A DNA stretch of 64,000 bases, from assembly GCF_000420445.1 (NCBI RefSeq), contig NZ_ATUY01000007.1, positions 1-64,000 of the forward strand, read 5' to 3'. Origin of the DNA: Actinotignum urinale DSM 15805. GTDB lineage: Bacteria; Actinomycetota; Actinomycetes; Actinomycetales; Actinomycetaceae. The number at the start of each line of letters is the position of its first letter. Within the stretch, counting starts at the first letter, position 1. Below are positions 26,826 to 35,466 of the stretch, piece by piece. Made by a program: the position numbers and the translations under genes. The notes under the pieces are model-generated. The model did not search any database and was not told the origin of the DNA. It saw only the letters and a program-made list of their open reading frames with translations.

Positions 26826-26894
26826 TGTGCCAGATGCTTTGTTGTGCACTAGACGTTTGGTTGCGTGCTAGACGCTTGGTTGTCCGCCAGAAGC
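26826..26894. repeat. 19-bp tandem repeat over the yihY stop codon
   Basis: Units at 26826, 26845 and 26864, with a partial fourth at 26883: TGTGCCAGATGCTTTGTTG, TGCACTAGACGTTTGGTTG, CGTGCTAGACGCTTGGTTG. The gene's stop (TAG, 26868-26870) lies in the third unit and is repeated in the second. Confidence 0.85.
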
Positions 26895-28010
26895 AATACA
26901 GCGCCCGGATTCTCCCGCACATCCCCAAAGGATTGCTCCCGAGCCGTTGAGCGTAGCGGAGGTATGCGTAGCTTCGCCTTGCTTTTGGCTATCAGCACCT
27001 ACATCGTCGTCCTTTGGGGGTTTATACGGCAATAGCGCCCCGGTAAGTGGGTCGTGCGGCCATCCGAGGGACTCGGGAACGCTTCGTGTCACGTAATTGG
27101 GGGTGCTCTTCATGTGCAACTCTTCGTGCTCTTCGGGAACATAGAGGCGTGGTGGATTCGCCATAAACGCCGCGGTGAAGAGGAGGATACGCGAAGCGAG
27201 ATTGAACCAAAAGAGGATTGCTGCGAGGGCCGCGAACGGGGCGAGGAAAGGGTTTCTCGATACACTTGCCACCACCGTCGTTCCGAGCGAACGAACCACC
27301 GTGAGAAGTAAACCGCCTATTAAGGCTCCCGCAATAAAATCTTTTATCGGGACATGCGCATTGCCAACGTAACGGATAATGAACATAATGAGGGCTGCGT
27401 CAATCACAATAGCGCCGAGGAAAAGCAGGTGTTTCAAAACTAACCGGGTGGAGCTATCCCCCACGCCAATAAACTCCAAGATAAAAGTCCCTGCTTTGCC
27501 AATCATGGCGCTAATAAACGACGATGCCGCGATGCTGACGGCAAGAACTGTGAAACCGGCACAATTTGCGAGAATATTCGTGATACTTTTACGCATTCGC
27601 GTATTTATTCCAAACATTGCAGAAATTGCGATTCCCAGCCCGTCCATCACGCTGATTGCGGACCATACGAGCACGGCGATTGCGATAATCGTGGTAATCC
27701 AGCTACCACCCACAACGATGAGGGTGTCCGGGTCGATAATTCCTTCGCCCGTGGAGTCTTTAAGAATTCCCGGTATTGCCGCGTTGACATTATGTACGAC
27801 GGTTTCGCGCAGATCGAAGTTGCGCCCGAGCGTCGCCATGAAAATACTCCAGCATATCGTCAGGGCGGCGGACATGGCAAAAAGTGCAGAATAGGCAACG
27901 CCACCAGCAAGAAGGCTTCCACGTGCCGTGCTGTAACGCATCACTGCGCGCATCACGCGCCTATCTTGCAACCGTTCAATAAGAAGGGCCACTCGTTTTT
28001 TGATGTTCAC
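26868..28010 (-). CDS. YihY/BrkB family inner membrane protein
   Basis: 380 aa, GTG start at 28008-28010. Six hydrophobic segments follow an RYSTARGSLLAGGVAYSALF motif typical of YihY (formerly called ribonuclease BN; the family is a membrane protein of uncertain role). Conserved blocks include WSAISVMDGLGIAI, RYVGNAHVPIKDFIAGALIG and AAILFWFNLASRILLFTAAF. The cytoplasmic C-tail of about 90 residues is poorly conserved and ends within a tandem repeat. Confidence 0.9.
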   Translation of the reverse strand: MNIKKRVALLIERLQDRRVMRAVMRYSTARGSLLAGGVAYSALFAMSAALTICWSIFMATLGRNFDLRETVVHNVNAAIPGILKDSTGEGIIDPDTLIVVGGSWITTIIAIAVLVWSAISVMDGLGIAISAMFGINTRMRKSITNILANCAGFTVLAVSIAASSFISAMIGKAGTFILEFIGVGDSSTRLVLKHLLFLGAIVIDAALIMFIIRYVGNAHVPIKDFIAGALIGGLLLTVVRSLGTTVVASVSRNPFLAPFAALAAILFWFNLASRILLFTAAFMANPPRLYVPEEHEELHMKSTPNYVTRSVPESLGWPHDPLTGALLPYKPPKDDDVGADSQKQGEATHTSATLNGSGAILWGCAGESGRCIASGGQPSV

Positions 28011-28016
28011 ACGCTT

Positions 28017-28022
28017 AGTCTA
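28017..28022 (-). promoter_or_regulatory. Possible -10 box for leaderless yihY
   Basis: TAGACT on the minus strand ends 6 bp before the GTG start, with no Shine-Dalgarno. Confidence 0.35.
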
Positions 28023-28057
28023 CGTGAGAATGCGCGTGGAAACTTATGGCCGACAAC

Positions 28058-28100
28058 GAAAATACCCTGGAATCGTATTTCACGATTCCAGGGTATTTTC
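28058..28100. terminator. 19-bp perfect hairpin
   Basis: GAAAATACCCTGGAATCGT, 5-nt loop ATTTC, ACGATTCCAGGGTATTTTC. The stem ends in A/T tracts on both sides, so it could terminate in either direction. It lies about 50 bp upstream of yihY and would stop read-through from adh. Confidence 0.85.
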
Positions 28101-28467
28101 TGAAAGGATTTGATAAATGATAAGCCATAAAATGAACAAACGCTTAATCTGTTAAGATTTCAGCTTTTCCACCTATGTCCGACTCGTTAAGTATTGTACT
28201 GTTCAAATCTAGAAACAGTCTGAGAATTACTGGATATTTCTAAGAATGTTTACGTTGTGGCATCTTGCCAGGGCGGAACGTTGCGTTTTTATGAGTACTT
28301 CCACCCAAACCCGATTCCGTTATGCCACCAATTCAGAGTAGAACCCTACGATTCTAAGAAAACCTCCACCAAAACCCGTCCGTCGCACCACCGCTTCCGG
28401 GTGACGCCATAAGGGATAAGCGCCTCCTTTTCCTCTGTTTTCCTCTGTTATGTTTTCGTTAGGGGTA

Positions 28468-28508
28468 TGTATTGCCCCGTAACGGACAAACCGCCACGGG
28501 GCAACACA
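28468..28508. terminator. Probable adh terminator hairpin
   Basis: TGTATTGCCCCGT, 15-nt loop, ACGGGGCAACACA; one mismatch; 55 bp beyond the adh stop on the minus strand. No clear T-tail. Confidence 0.6.
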
Positions 28509-28562
28509 TCTTGTTATAACATCCTGGGACTCCACAAGTTTTATTGGAGCAACTCCTAGATA

Positions 28563-29621
28563 TTAGTCAATAACGACAACGGGCTTAATGAGGTCCGCTG
28601 GCTTGTCACGCATGAGGAAGAGCGCTTCTTCGAGCTTTTCCCATCCGTGGAATACGTGGGATGCCAAGGGCTTAACGTCCAGACGGCCTGCGCTAACCAA
28701 TGCGCCAAGCTTTTCCATACGCAGGCGCCCGCCGGGCATGAGACCTCCGTTAATCTGCTTGTGGCCCATACCAACGCCCCATTCGACGCGAGGAATACGC
28801 ACATAATCGCCGGTGCCAAGGTAGTTGACATTACCTACTGCTCCGCCTGGCTTGAGTGCTGCTACAGCGTCGATGAACGTGTCTCCGTCGCCACCTGCGA
28901 CGATGACGCGGTCAACGCCTTTACCGTCCGTGAGCTTCAAAACCTGCTCGGCAATTCCGCCATCTCTGTAGCTGATGAATTCGGCTGCCCCGTAGCCTTT
29001 CGCCACTTCGACACAGTTGGGGCGCGTACCGACTGCCATGATTCTGGCGGCACCGCGAAGATTTGCGCCCGCAACGCTCATGAGGCCGACCGGGCCGATG
29101 CCGATAACGAGGACAGTGTCACCGAATTTAACGTCGGCAAGTTCCACGCCATGGAATCCTGTGGGAACCATGTCGGAAAGCATGCAGGCCTCTACGGGGC
29201 TGACGTTATCTGGCATGATAGCGAGGTTGCCGTCTGCGTCGTTCACGTGGAAGAATTCGCCAAAAACGCCGTCTTTGAAGTTGGAGAACTTCCATCCGGC
29301 GAGCATTCCGCCTGAGTGCATGGAGTAGCCGGCCTGGGCTTCCAGCGAATTCCAGTCCGGGGTGATGGCGGGAACGAGAACGCGATCTCCGGGCTTGAAG
29401 TCGCGAACGAGTTCACCAACTTCGACGACCTCACCGCATCCTTCGTGTCCGAGGATCATGTTATGGCGGTCCCCGATGGCGCCTTCCCAAAGCGTGTGAA
29501 CATCGGATGTACAAATTGCGACGGCAAGCGGGCGGACGATGGCATCCATTGGGCCACAGACCGGGCGTTCTTTCTCAATCCAACCAGATTCGCCAATTTT
29601 AAGCATTGCGTATGCTTTCAT
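28563..29621 (-). CDS. adh: NADP-dependent secondary alcohol dehydrogenase (zinc)
   Basis: 352 aa, full length. Strong overall resemblance to the Thermoanaerobacter brockii/Clostridium secondary alcohol dehydrogenases: GWIEKERPVCGPMDAIVRPL, AICTSDVHT (zinc Cys37), MILGHEGCGE (His59, Glu60), MLSDMVPTGFHG (zinc Asp), VLVIGIGPVGLMSVAG (Rossmann) and AVGTRPNC, whose GTR replaces the GSR that selects NADP(H). The structural zinc lobe of classic ADHs is missing, as expected for this tetrameric group. It interconverts secondary alcohols and ketones, or reduces aldehydes. Given the fucose cluster, reducing lactaldehyde to 1,2-propanediol is a possible role, but this is inference. Preceded by an unusual hairpin array. 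ATG follows GAAAGGCTTAAAAC. Confidence 0.92.
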   Translation of the reverse strand: MKAYAMLKIGESGWIEKERPVCGPMDAIVRPLAVAICTSDVHTLWEGAIGDRHNMILGHEGCGEVVEVGELVRDFKPGDRVLVPAITPDWNSLEAQAGYSMHSGGMLAGWKFSNFKDGVFGEFFHVNDADGNLAIMPDNVSPVEACMLSDMVPTGFHGVELADVKFGDTVLVIGIGPVGLMSVAGANLRGAARIMAVGTRPNCVEVAKGYGAAEFISYRDGGIAEQVLKLTDGKGVDRVIVAGGDGDTFIDAVAALKPGGAVGNVNYLGTGDYVRIPRVEWGVGMGHKQINGGLMPGGRLRMEKLGALVSAGRLDVKPLASHVFHGWEKLEEALFLMRDKPADLIKPVVVID

Positions 29622-29645
29622 GTTTTAAGCCTTTCGATGTTCGGC

Positions 29646-29879
29646 GGGGCAGGCAAGAGCCCCTGTATTTGATTTGTGCGGGGCTGGGATTGCCCCTATG
29701 TAGTTAAGAGCCGATGTGGCTCGATTTATGTTCACAGAGTTGGTATATCTCCGTTGTTATGTGCGTGGAGCCGGAGCGACTCCACTATCAGTCTCGGGAG
29801 CCGTAATGGCTCGATTGGCAGTTATCGGGAACAGAAACAACCCCGTTCTTGTACGGCTAAGGAGCCGAAGTGGCTCCTT
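29646..29879. repeat. Array of eight small hairpins at about 30-nt spacing
   Basis: Self-complementary arms: GGGGC/GCCCC (29646-29663), GGGGC/GCCCC (29680-29696), GAGCC/GGCTC (29708-29722), GAG/CTC (about 29736-29752), GTGGAG/CTCCAC (29765-29785), GAGCC/GGCTC (29798-29812), GAAC/GTTC (29829-29848), AAGGAGCC/GGCTCCTT (29859-29879). Spacing between unit starts is 28-34 nt with A/T-rich linkers. Arms differ between units but still pair. The array begins 25 bp upstream of the adh start. Confidence 0.7.
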
Positions 29880-30216
29880 TATTCTTGTGAGCAAGTTTGA
29901 AAAACCCTCGTCGGTTATAAAGGATTAATGTAACCCTGTAGCCGATTCCGGTAGGACATTCTGCCCCCTGTTGCAGTTGGAAATACGCACAACTTTACGC
30001 GATTTCACACCAGCTATTCACAGCATAACAGCGATTCTAGTGGTGTTCGACACGTTTTTCGTTTGAGTAAAAATTACACTCTATCGATAACGAAAATGCA
30101 TAAATGCCGCACGGAGAACCGGGTCGAAAGTCCTTTAATATCAACGTTTATGCCGCGCCCTCCCCTTATCTGTTACATTTATTTATACATGTAACGCATT
30201 ACCTGAGGATATGGCC
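29880..30216. other. Region between the hairpin array and the zinc-ribbon gene
   Basis: No gene seen. Contains the inverted repeat GTTACAT/ATGTAAC (30171-30194), about 20 bp before the zinc-ribbon start, which may be an operator or promoter-linked palindrome. Confidence 0.45.
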
Positions 30217-31336
30217 ATGTTCTGCACGCGATGTGGTTCCAAAAATGATGAGACTTATGCATTCTGCATGACGTGCGGTGCTCCACTTGAACATAATCCC
30301 TAACACAATAAGTTCAACGCACACCCAGAACCCCAACAACTCACTCCCCAGGTAGCCCCCAACCCTGGACAAGAACCGCACAATAGCCTGCCCAACCCTG
30401 GACAAGAACCGCACAACAACTTACCTGAATCCACGCAGGCTTCCCCTCACGTAGTGCCCAGCCCCGTGCAAGAAACACCCAACAACCCACCATTCTCCGA
30501 ACACAATACATTCAAAACAAGGCCAGAACCCACACAGCCCTCTCCTCTAGTAGCGCCAAGCCCCGGACAAGAACCGCTCAACGACTTCCGCGAGCCCCTA
30601 CTGCAAGCCCCGCCTCAAGCTACTCCTCAGAGCACTCCTCAGGCGACTCCCCCACCCAGGCAACAGAAGAAAAAGCCGGGCAAGTCGTCGTCGAAAAAAC
30701 TAAGAAAAAGTCGACTTCTTCGCCAAAAGGTTTATATATTATGACGATTGCTAATGTGGCAATCCTTTCTTGCGTGGTGACGTCGGCGGCGTGGTTCACG
30801 TTTGGGTCACGTGGCTACAAGGTTCCGTTGAAGATTTCCGCTGAAGGGTTGGTACGACGAAGGGAACGTTGACTCCTGTTCGCATTGTAGGGACGACGGG
30901 TAGCGGGAAAACATACACGGCGAATGTGTATTCCGACCTTGAGGGCAAAGGGGTGGAAGTTCCTGAGACTGGGACGTATGAATTCACCATGTACGCCTCC
31001 CCAATTGGTGAGAACGGGCAAATGTATAAAGTTTCCGGGGCGAAGGTGAAGGGCACGGTGTCGAAAAAACGTTTACCGTAACGGAGACTCATCCCGTCAG
31101 CGACGCCCCTAGTGGCGCGGATGCAGGCGGGGATTCAGGAAAGGGCGCCCCTGGTTCTGCAAGCGCAGGGAATCCTGGGAATTCTTCTGATTCTTCAAGT
31201 TCCGGAAGTAGCTCCCGAATACATATTCTCTATTGCTGATGGACGCATCAAAATAAGCGATAAGGAAAGAATGAAAATAACGAATTCTACGCACAACTAC
31301 TACAGGGCAATCGCCAACACTGCCAAGCGCCGGTAA
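30217..31336 (+). pseudogene. Broken zinc-ribbon, Pro-rich, membrane, YARHG-like protein
   Basis: An ATG at 30217 behind TGAGGAT opens MFCTRCGSKNDETYAFCMTC (a CxxC...CxxC zinc ribbon) and stops at TAA 30301. Without the stop, the same frame continues through a Pro/Gln-rich linker (repeated PNPGQEPHN blocks) to 30744. The protein resumes one frame over as TKKKSTSSPKGLYIMTIANV AILSCVV-type membrane segment, shifts again to PVRIVGTTGSGKTYTANVYS (a beta-rich extracellular domain), again to EKTFTVTETHPVSDAPSGAD plus a Ser-rich linker, and finally to EYIFSIADGRIKISDKERMK to 31336, which resembles the start of a YARHG domain. Two of the shifts fall at TCGAAAAAA tracts and would be repaired by one extra A. 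One nonsense codon plus about four frameshifts: a dead gene, unless some shifts are sequencing errors. Confidence 0.7.
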
Positions 31337-31543
31337 CCCTGACGCTTAGCGAACTTCAGTGGCAGTGCCACACCTCGGTAGATAATAAACCGTCGAAAAA
31401 TGACGGCTCATGGCGGTTTCTAGTGGTGGTTTGCAACAGCCAAGCCTCACAGTAGCCAGGCACCGCAGCAACTATGCTTCACAACAACCAGACCCCACAA
31501 CAACTGCGGGAATATTGCGCGAACCCTTGATCTTTGCCGTCGT

Positions 31544-32560
31544 TTAGCCTTTTTTGTCGGAGGTTTTATTAATGGAAACAACCGAGGAGCGGATATTGAG
31601 CTTCATCGGATACCATTGGCTTTTTGCCGGTTTACCCACGCCGATGGCAAAAAGCGCATCGAAAGCGCCTTTAGCCATAGTCGTCATGGGCTGATGAACC
31701 GAGGACAACCTGGGACGCAACCAATCACACAGGTTGATATCGTCGCAACTAACAATCGATAAATCTTCGGGGATTCGCAAAGAATACCGTTCCGCGGTGC
31801 TCAAAATCCCAATCGCCGCAATATCGGAGGACACGAAAACGGCGGTCGGGCGCGGGTTTGCCTGAACAATGTTCGGCAAAATCGAGGCGCCAAAAACCTC
31901 GCTGAAGGGCCCGTGGAAAACGAGACCCTCGTCAACCGCGCAACCGTGGAACGCCATGGCTTCACGGAAACCCGCTTCGCGCGCGCGGGCGGTAGCCAAT
32001 TCCGTTCGCCCGCCAACAAAAGCAATACGTGTGTGCCCGCAGGACACGAGATGATTTACCGCCTGATAGGCGCCGTTTCTGTTATCGCTACTGATGAGAC
32101 ACAGATTATTATGGGCAGAATCGAACACTTCTTCGTCGACCATGACGAAAGGTTTCGTGATGAGCCTGGGATCCATGAGCCCTTCAAGCGAATTTGAACC
32201 CACAAAAAGGATTCCCTGAATTTGTTCGTTATCGTTCAAGCTTTTAATGAGCTCTATTTCTTGGGACACCACACCGTTTGTGACGTGGAGGGAGACGTCA
32301 ATGCCACGTTCGCGCCCGATGCGTATAACGTGTTCGGCAAGAAGCGCAAAAAAGGGGTTCGTTAGCTCGGGAATAATAAGGGCGACGGATGTAATGTCAA
32401 GGAAAGTTACGTGTGGGCGTTCCCAACCGACCTTATCCATTGCGGTAATGATTTTGTCTTCCGTTTCAGGAGTGACCCTTAAATGCCCGCGAACGTAACG
32501 CGACACCGTTGACGCGGAAACCCCAGCGACGCGGGCAACTTCTGTTAGGGATGACTGCAA
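31544..32560 (-). CDS. LacI-family transcription regulator
   Basis: 338 aa, TTG start with GAGGAAGCTC before it. N-terminal helix-turn-helix TEVARVAGVSASTVSRYVRG, hinge VTPETEDKIITAMDKVGW, then a periplasmic-binding-protein-like sugar domain (ALIIPELTNPFFALLAEHVI, HTRIAFVGGR, AVFVSSDIAAIGIL, LSIVSCDD). Lies downstream of the fucose catabolic genes on the same strand and is a candidate sensor of L-fucose or a pathway intermediate. Palindromes AACGTG-N6-CACGTT (35584-35601) and GTTTCA-N11-TGAAAC (35615-35637) upstream of the dehydrogenase gene could be its sites; this is a guess. Confidence 0.92.
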   Translation of the reverse strand: MQSSLTEVARVAGVSASTVSRYVRGHLRVTPETEDKIITAMDKVGWERPHVTFLDITSVALIIPELTNPFFALLAEHVIRIGRERGIDVSLHVTNGVVSQEIELIKSLNDNEQIQGILFVGSNSLEGLMDPRLITKPFVMVDEEVFDSAHNNLCLISSDNRNGAYQAVNHLVSCGHTRIAFVGGRTELATARAREAGFREAMAFHGCAVDEGLVFHGPFSEVFGASILPNIVQANPRPTAVFVSSDIAAIGILSTAERYSLRIPEDLSIVSCDDINLCDWLRPRLSSVHQPMTTMAKGAFDALFAIGVGKPAKSQWYPMKLNIRSSVVSINKTSDKKG

Positions 32561-32873
32561 GAGCTTCCTCTAATCCCTTCCCGAAAACTCGCGGGTTGGA
32601 ACATCCATCAAGATTTGTTTTGATTCATGTTACAAGGATTTTTGCGTCGAAAGCATCCATCTTTTTCAGCTGTTTCAAGGCTTTTGCCGTAAATTCAACA
32701 CGATAAGTGTTCTGAGAAGGACTTATGTATTCAACACAACCTTGGCGAACAATACAAAACGCAATACACGGTTGGTGCGGAACTCCCATAAAGTTCCGCA
32801 CCAACCGTGCCTGTAAAACCAGTCCTACTCCACTTCAGTTTCCGGTAGGGTTGTGCCCAGCACCGGGATTCAG
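32561..32873. other. Intergenic region between the aldolase and lacI genes
   Basis: 313 bp with no gene; holds the strong terminator at 32767-32809 and the lacI promoter zone. Confidence 0.6.
32767..32809. terminator. 18-bp perfect hairpin after the aldolase gene
   Basis: CACGGTTGGTGCGGAACT, 7-nt loop, AGTTCCGCACCAACCGTG. Placed about 65 bp past the aldolase stop (minus strand); marks the end of the fucose operon. Confidence 0.85.
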
Positions 32874-33785
32874 CTACTCAGCCTTTGAGGAAAGCGTCTC
32901 GTTAGGCAACGCCAGAATTTCCTTGATCCGCCCGACCTGCTCATCGGTCAGCTGGCATGCCGGCTCCTTAATACGCGTGCTAATATCCACGCCCTTAACC
33001 TTCACACCGCCCTTAATCGCTGAAATAAACAGCTCGGTCACCTCATAAAGCTCCATCAAAATCGCAACACGCCGCTCCTTAGCCGCAACAGTCGCAAAAT
33101 CACCAGCCTCATAAGCCTTATGTAAGGCAACAAACGTCTCCGGCTCAACATTCGTCATCCCCGTCAAAATACCATTACCGCCGGACGCACGATTCGACAG
33201 ATAGTATTCGTCGTACCCAGAAAGAACAGCGAAATCACGACGGAACGGCCTTACCGCCCTCAAAATCCTGCGCGTATGGCTCGCCGTATCAACCGTATCC
33301 TTAATCCCCACAATATTCGGGAACTCGCGCGCCAAACGAGCAACCAACTCCGGGCTCAAATCCGAACCCGTACGATCCGGGAAGTTATACAACAACACAT
33401 CAATATCGCACGCACCCGCAATCGCCGCGAAATACCTATACGCAACCTCGCTCGACGGACCAAAATAATACGGGCTCACAGCAACAACCGCATCCGCCCC
33501 AGCCTTAGCGCTATACGCCGTCAACTCACACGCCTCTTTCAGCGACGTGTTCCCCACACCAACAAGAAGCTGCACACGCCCATCAACATGCTTCACAGCA
33601 AAATCGACAGCCTCACGCTTCTCCTCCTCCGTGAAGGAATAAAACTCACCAATGGAACCAAAAATTAAAATTCCATTAATACCCGCACCAATCAACCGAT
33701 CAATATGCGTAGCCCACCCCTCGAAATCAATCGATTCGTCATCCCGAAGCGGAGTCACACTCGGCGTATAAATCCCATGAAACAT
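32874..33785 (-). CDS. DapA/NAL-family aldolase, probably 2-keto-3-deoxy-L-fuconate aldolase
   Basis: 303 aa class I aldolase. TIM barrel with GSIGEFYSFTEEEK (pyruvate-binding loop), LLYNFPDRTGSDLSP (Tyr of the YN.P motif) and NIVGIKDTVD (Schiff-base Lys). In dihydrodipicolinate synthase itself the first motif is GTTGE; GSIGE and the surroundings point to the sugar-acid aldolase branch. With fuconolactonase and fuconate dehydratase upstream, the expected reaction is cleavage of 2-keto-3-deoxy-L-fuconate to pyruvate and L-lactaldehyde, as in bifidobacterial fucose clusters. ATG follows AGAAAGGATGAGATT. 41 bp after the lactonase gene. Confidence 0.88.
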   Translation of the reverse strand: MFHGIYTPSVTPLRDDESIDFEGWATHIDRLIGAGINGILIFGSIGEFYSFTEEEKREAVDFAVKHVDGRVQLLVGVGNTSLKEACELTAYSAKAGADAVVAVSPYYFGPSSEVAYRYFAAIAGACDIDVLLYNFPDRTGSDLSPELVARLAREFPNIVGIKDTVDTASHTRRILRAVRPFRRDFAVLSGYDEYYLSNRASGGNGILTGMTNVEPETFVALHKAYEAGDFATVAAKERRVAILMELYEVTELFISAIKGGVKVKGVDISTRIKEPACQLTDEQVGRIKEILALPNETLSSKAE

Positions 33786-33826
33786 AATCTCATCCTTTCT
33801 GGTTTTAAATATTCAAAGAAATCGTT

Positions 33827-34615
33827 CTAATGTAAAGAATAAACCCGCCTTGCGGTGTCCGCAAAAACGTTGGCGTCGTCGTTGAAGAATTCACGAACCT
33901 GGTCCAGGTGCTCATGGAAATCCCCATACAGCTCCACGACCGGCCAGTTCGAAGCATACATCAACCTTTCAGCCCCAAAGCTTTCCTCGAGCAACGTATA
34001 TACGTCGCGCACAAAACCGCGATCCTTCGTCGCAATCCCTGAAAGCTTGCAGTAAACGTGTGGAAGTGACGCTAACGCCTTAATATCCTCAACGTATTTT
34101 TCATCAATCTTCTGGACATTTCCACAATGGTCGACGACGACGCTCAAAGACGGCACGCACAAACATGCATCATACACATCGCGCAGTTCCGGGGTTCGGA
34201 CGCACGCATCGAAGGGTATTTCCGCATCTGCCAAATCTCCCAGCCCCGTGAGGAAGTCTGGCTGCAAGCAGGTTTTTGGAGGCGCATCCGGCGTGTGGAG
34301 GGGACGCCTAATACCGTTCGCGCCTTGTGGAACACGGATACGTTGTGTGACCTCTGTGCGCAGAACTTTCCCCAGAATTTCGGGGTGTGTAGCCATAGCT
34401 TCCGCAATATGCTGTTCTTCTACTGTTGTATCGTCACCGTCGACTTCAACATATACAGCTCCGCGGAAGTTCACGTCCTTGTGCTGTGCGTATAGTTCAA
34501 CAAGTTCAGGGAAAATCCACGTTTTCGCAATACTCGGGCAGTCAGCTAACCAAGGAAGGTTTTGCTTATCAAGATCCCAAATATGGAAATGTGAATCAAT
34601 AAGATCCAGGGGCAT
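33827..34615 (-). CDS. L-fuconolactonase-like amidohydrolase
   Basis: 262 aa, amidohydrolase superfamily (COG3618). N-terminal IDSHFHIWDLDKQNLPWL supplies the HxH metal pair; GAVYVEVDGDDTTVEEQHIA, VVVDHCGN, HVYCKLSGI and LMYASNWPV (for the usual .(F/Y)GSDWP) follow. Opens the lactone formed by L-fucose dehydrogenase to L-fuconate. Lies between the dehydrogenase and aldolase genes. RBS AGAAAGAATGAAAA. Members also act on other sugar lactones; fucose is assigned from context. Confidence 0.88.
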   Translation of the reverse strand: MPLDLIDSHFHIWDLDKQNLPWLADCPSIAKTWIFPELVELYAQHKDVNFRGAVYVEVDGDDTTVEEQHIAEAMATHPEILGKVLRTEVTQRIRVPQGANGIRRPLHTPDAPPKTCLQPDFLTGLGDLADAEIPFDACVRTPELRDVYDACLCVPSLSVVVDHCGNVQKIDEKYVEDIKALASLPHVYCKLSGIATKDRGFVRDVYTLLEESFGAERLMYASNWPVVELYGDFHEHLDQVREFFNDDANVFADTARRVYSLH

Positions 34616-34677
34616 TTTTCATTCTTTCTACCAGTTTGCGGGGCACAATACCAGGTATCATGCCCCGCCTTTCGTAT

Positions 34678-35466
34678 TTAGTTCAACGCACGATCGAGGT
34701 GGACATAGCCACCATCGGGATGCAACCACTGGCCGGTGGTATGGCTGGAGCGTGGGGAGAGAAGGAACGCCGCCATATCTCCAATTTCTTCAGTGGATGT
34801 CATACGCTTGCCGAGCGGAATCTTGTCCTCAATAAGGGCAAGTCGTGCTTTCTGGGCCGCTTCATCACCGAAGCTCTTAATCCACCTTGCATACAGCGGA
34901 GTCCATGCTTCGGCAACAACAATGGCGTTCACACGCACATTATCTTCTGCCAATGCGGCAGCCCATTCACGAGTAAGCCCGAGGATAGCGCCCTTTGCCG
35001 CTGCGTAAGCACTTGTTTTACCCTGGCCGGTGAGTGCCGTCTTGGAACCAATATTCACAATGGACCCTTGAGATTCCTTCAGGTATCCGACGGCCTGATG
35101 GACAAGTTCGTAATAGTGGGTGAGGTTACCGTGCAGCGACTTCTCAAAATCACGCCAGCTTGTATTTTCCAAATCGCAGTTATCGTTTGCGCCAGCATTA
35201 TTGACAATACCGTCAATATGTCCGTACTTCTTGTAAACTTCTTCAACAATTGGAGCAATACCATCGGTATCGTTCAAATCAAGCTGATAATACTCATACG
35301 TATCTGTAACAGCTGTAATATCGGCAACGAATTCGTCGTCCACTGGTGAACGGTTAATAATCACAGGAATGGCGCCTTCAGTGGCAATGGAAAGAACGAT
35401 GCCTTTTCCAATACCGTTCTTACCTCCCGTGATGATAATGACTTTATTTTGTAACTGTAAATCCAT
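34678..35466 (-). CDS. SDR-family dehydrogenase, probably L-fucose dehydrogenase
   Basis: 262 aa from ATG 35464-35466 (MDLQLQNKVIIITGGKNGIG); the 25 upstream residues in frame are probably leader. TGGKNGIGKG coenzyme loop, NNAGAN, catalytic Ser in IVNIGSKTALTG and Y..AK in SAYAAAKGAILGL. Oxidises L-fucose at C1 to the lactone with NAD(P)+. The segment HTTGQWLHPDGGYVHLDRAL at the C-terminus matches sugar SDRs from fuconate clusters. Substrate is inferred from neighbours. Confidence 0.87.
   Translation of the reverse strand: MDLQLQNKVIIITGGKNGIGKGIVLSIATEGAIPVIINRSPVDDEFVADITAVTDTYEYYQLDLNDTDGIAPIVEEVYKKYGHIDGIVNNAGANDNCDLENTSWRDFEKSLHGNLTHYYELVHQAVGYLKESQGSIVNIGSKTALTGQGKTSAYAAAKGAILGLTREWAAALAEDNVRVNAIVVAEAWTPLYARWIKSFGDEAAQKARLALIEDKIPLGKRMTSTEEIGDMAAFLLSPRSSHTTGQWLHPDGGYVHLDRALN

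Larger units (their letters stand above)
28011..28562. other. Intergenic region between yihY and adh
   Basis: 552 bp without a credible gene. It contains two strong hairpins listed separately and, between them, a loose direct repeat near 28310 and 28375 (AACCCGATTCCG / AACCCGTCCGTCG contexts). A 71-codon minus frame here has no ribosome site or recognisable motif. Confidence 0.5.

Noticed and set aside
28320-28535. 71-codon minus frame between yihY and adh
   Set aside because: No ribosome site, no recognisable motif, and it overlaps the adh terminator hairpin.
29646-29879. CRISPR array reading of the hairpin series
   Set aside because: Units are not sequence-identical repeats separated by unique spacers, the period is too short (about 30 nt in total), and no cas gene lies in the window.
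30890-30930. Walker A-like GTTGSGKT in the zinc-ribbon pseudogene
   Set aside because: It stands in a short beta-rich stretch with no further ATPase motifs and a preceding membrane segment; a chance match.
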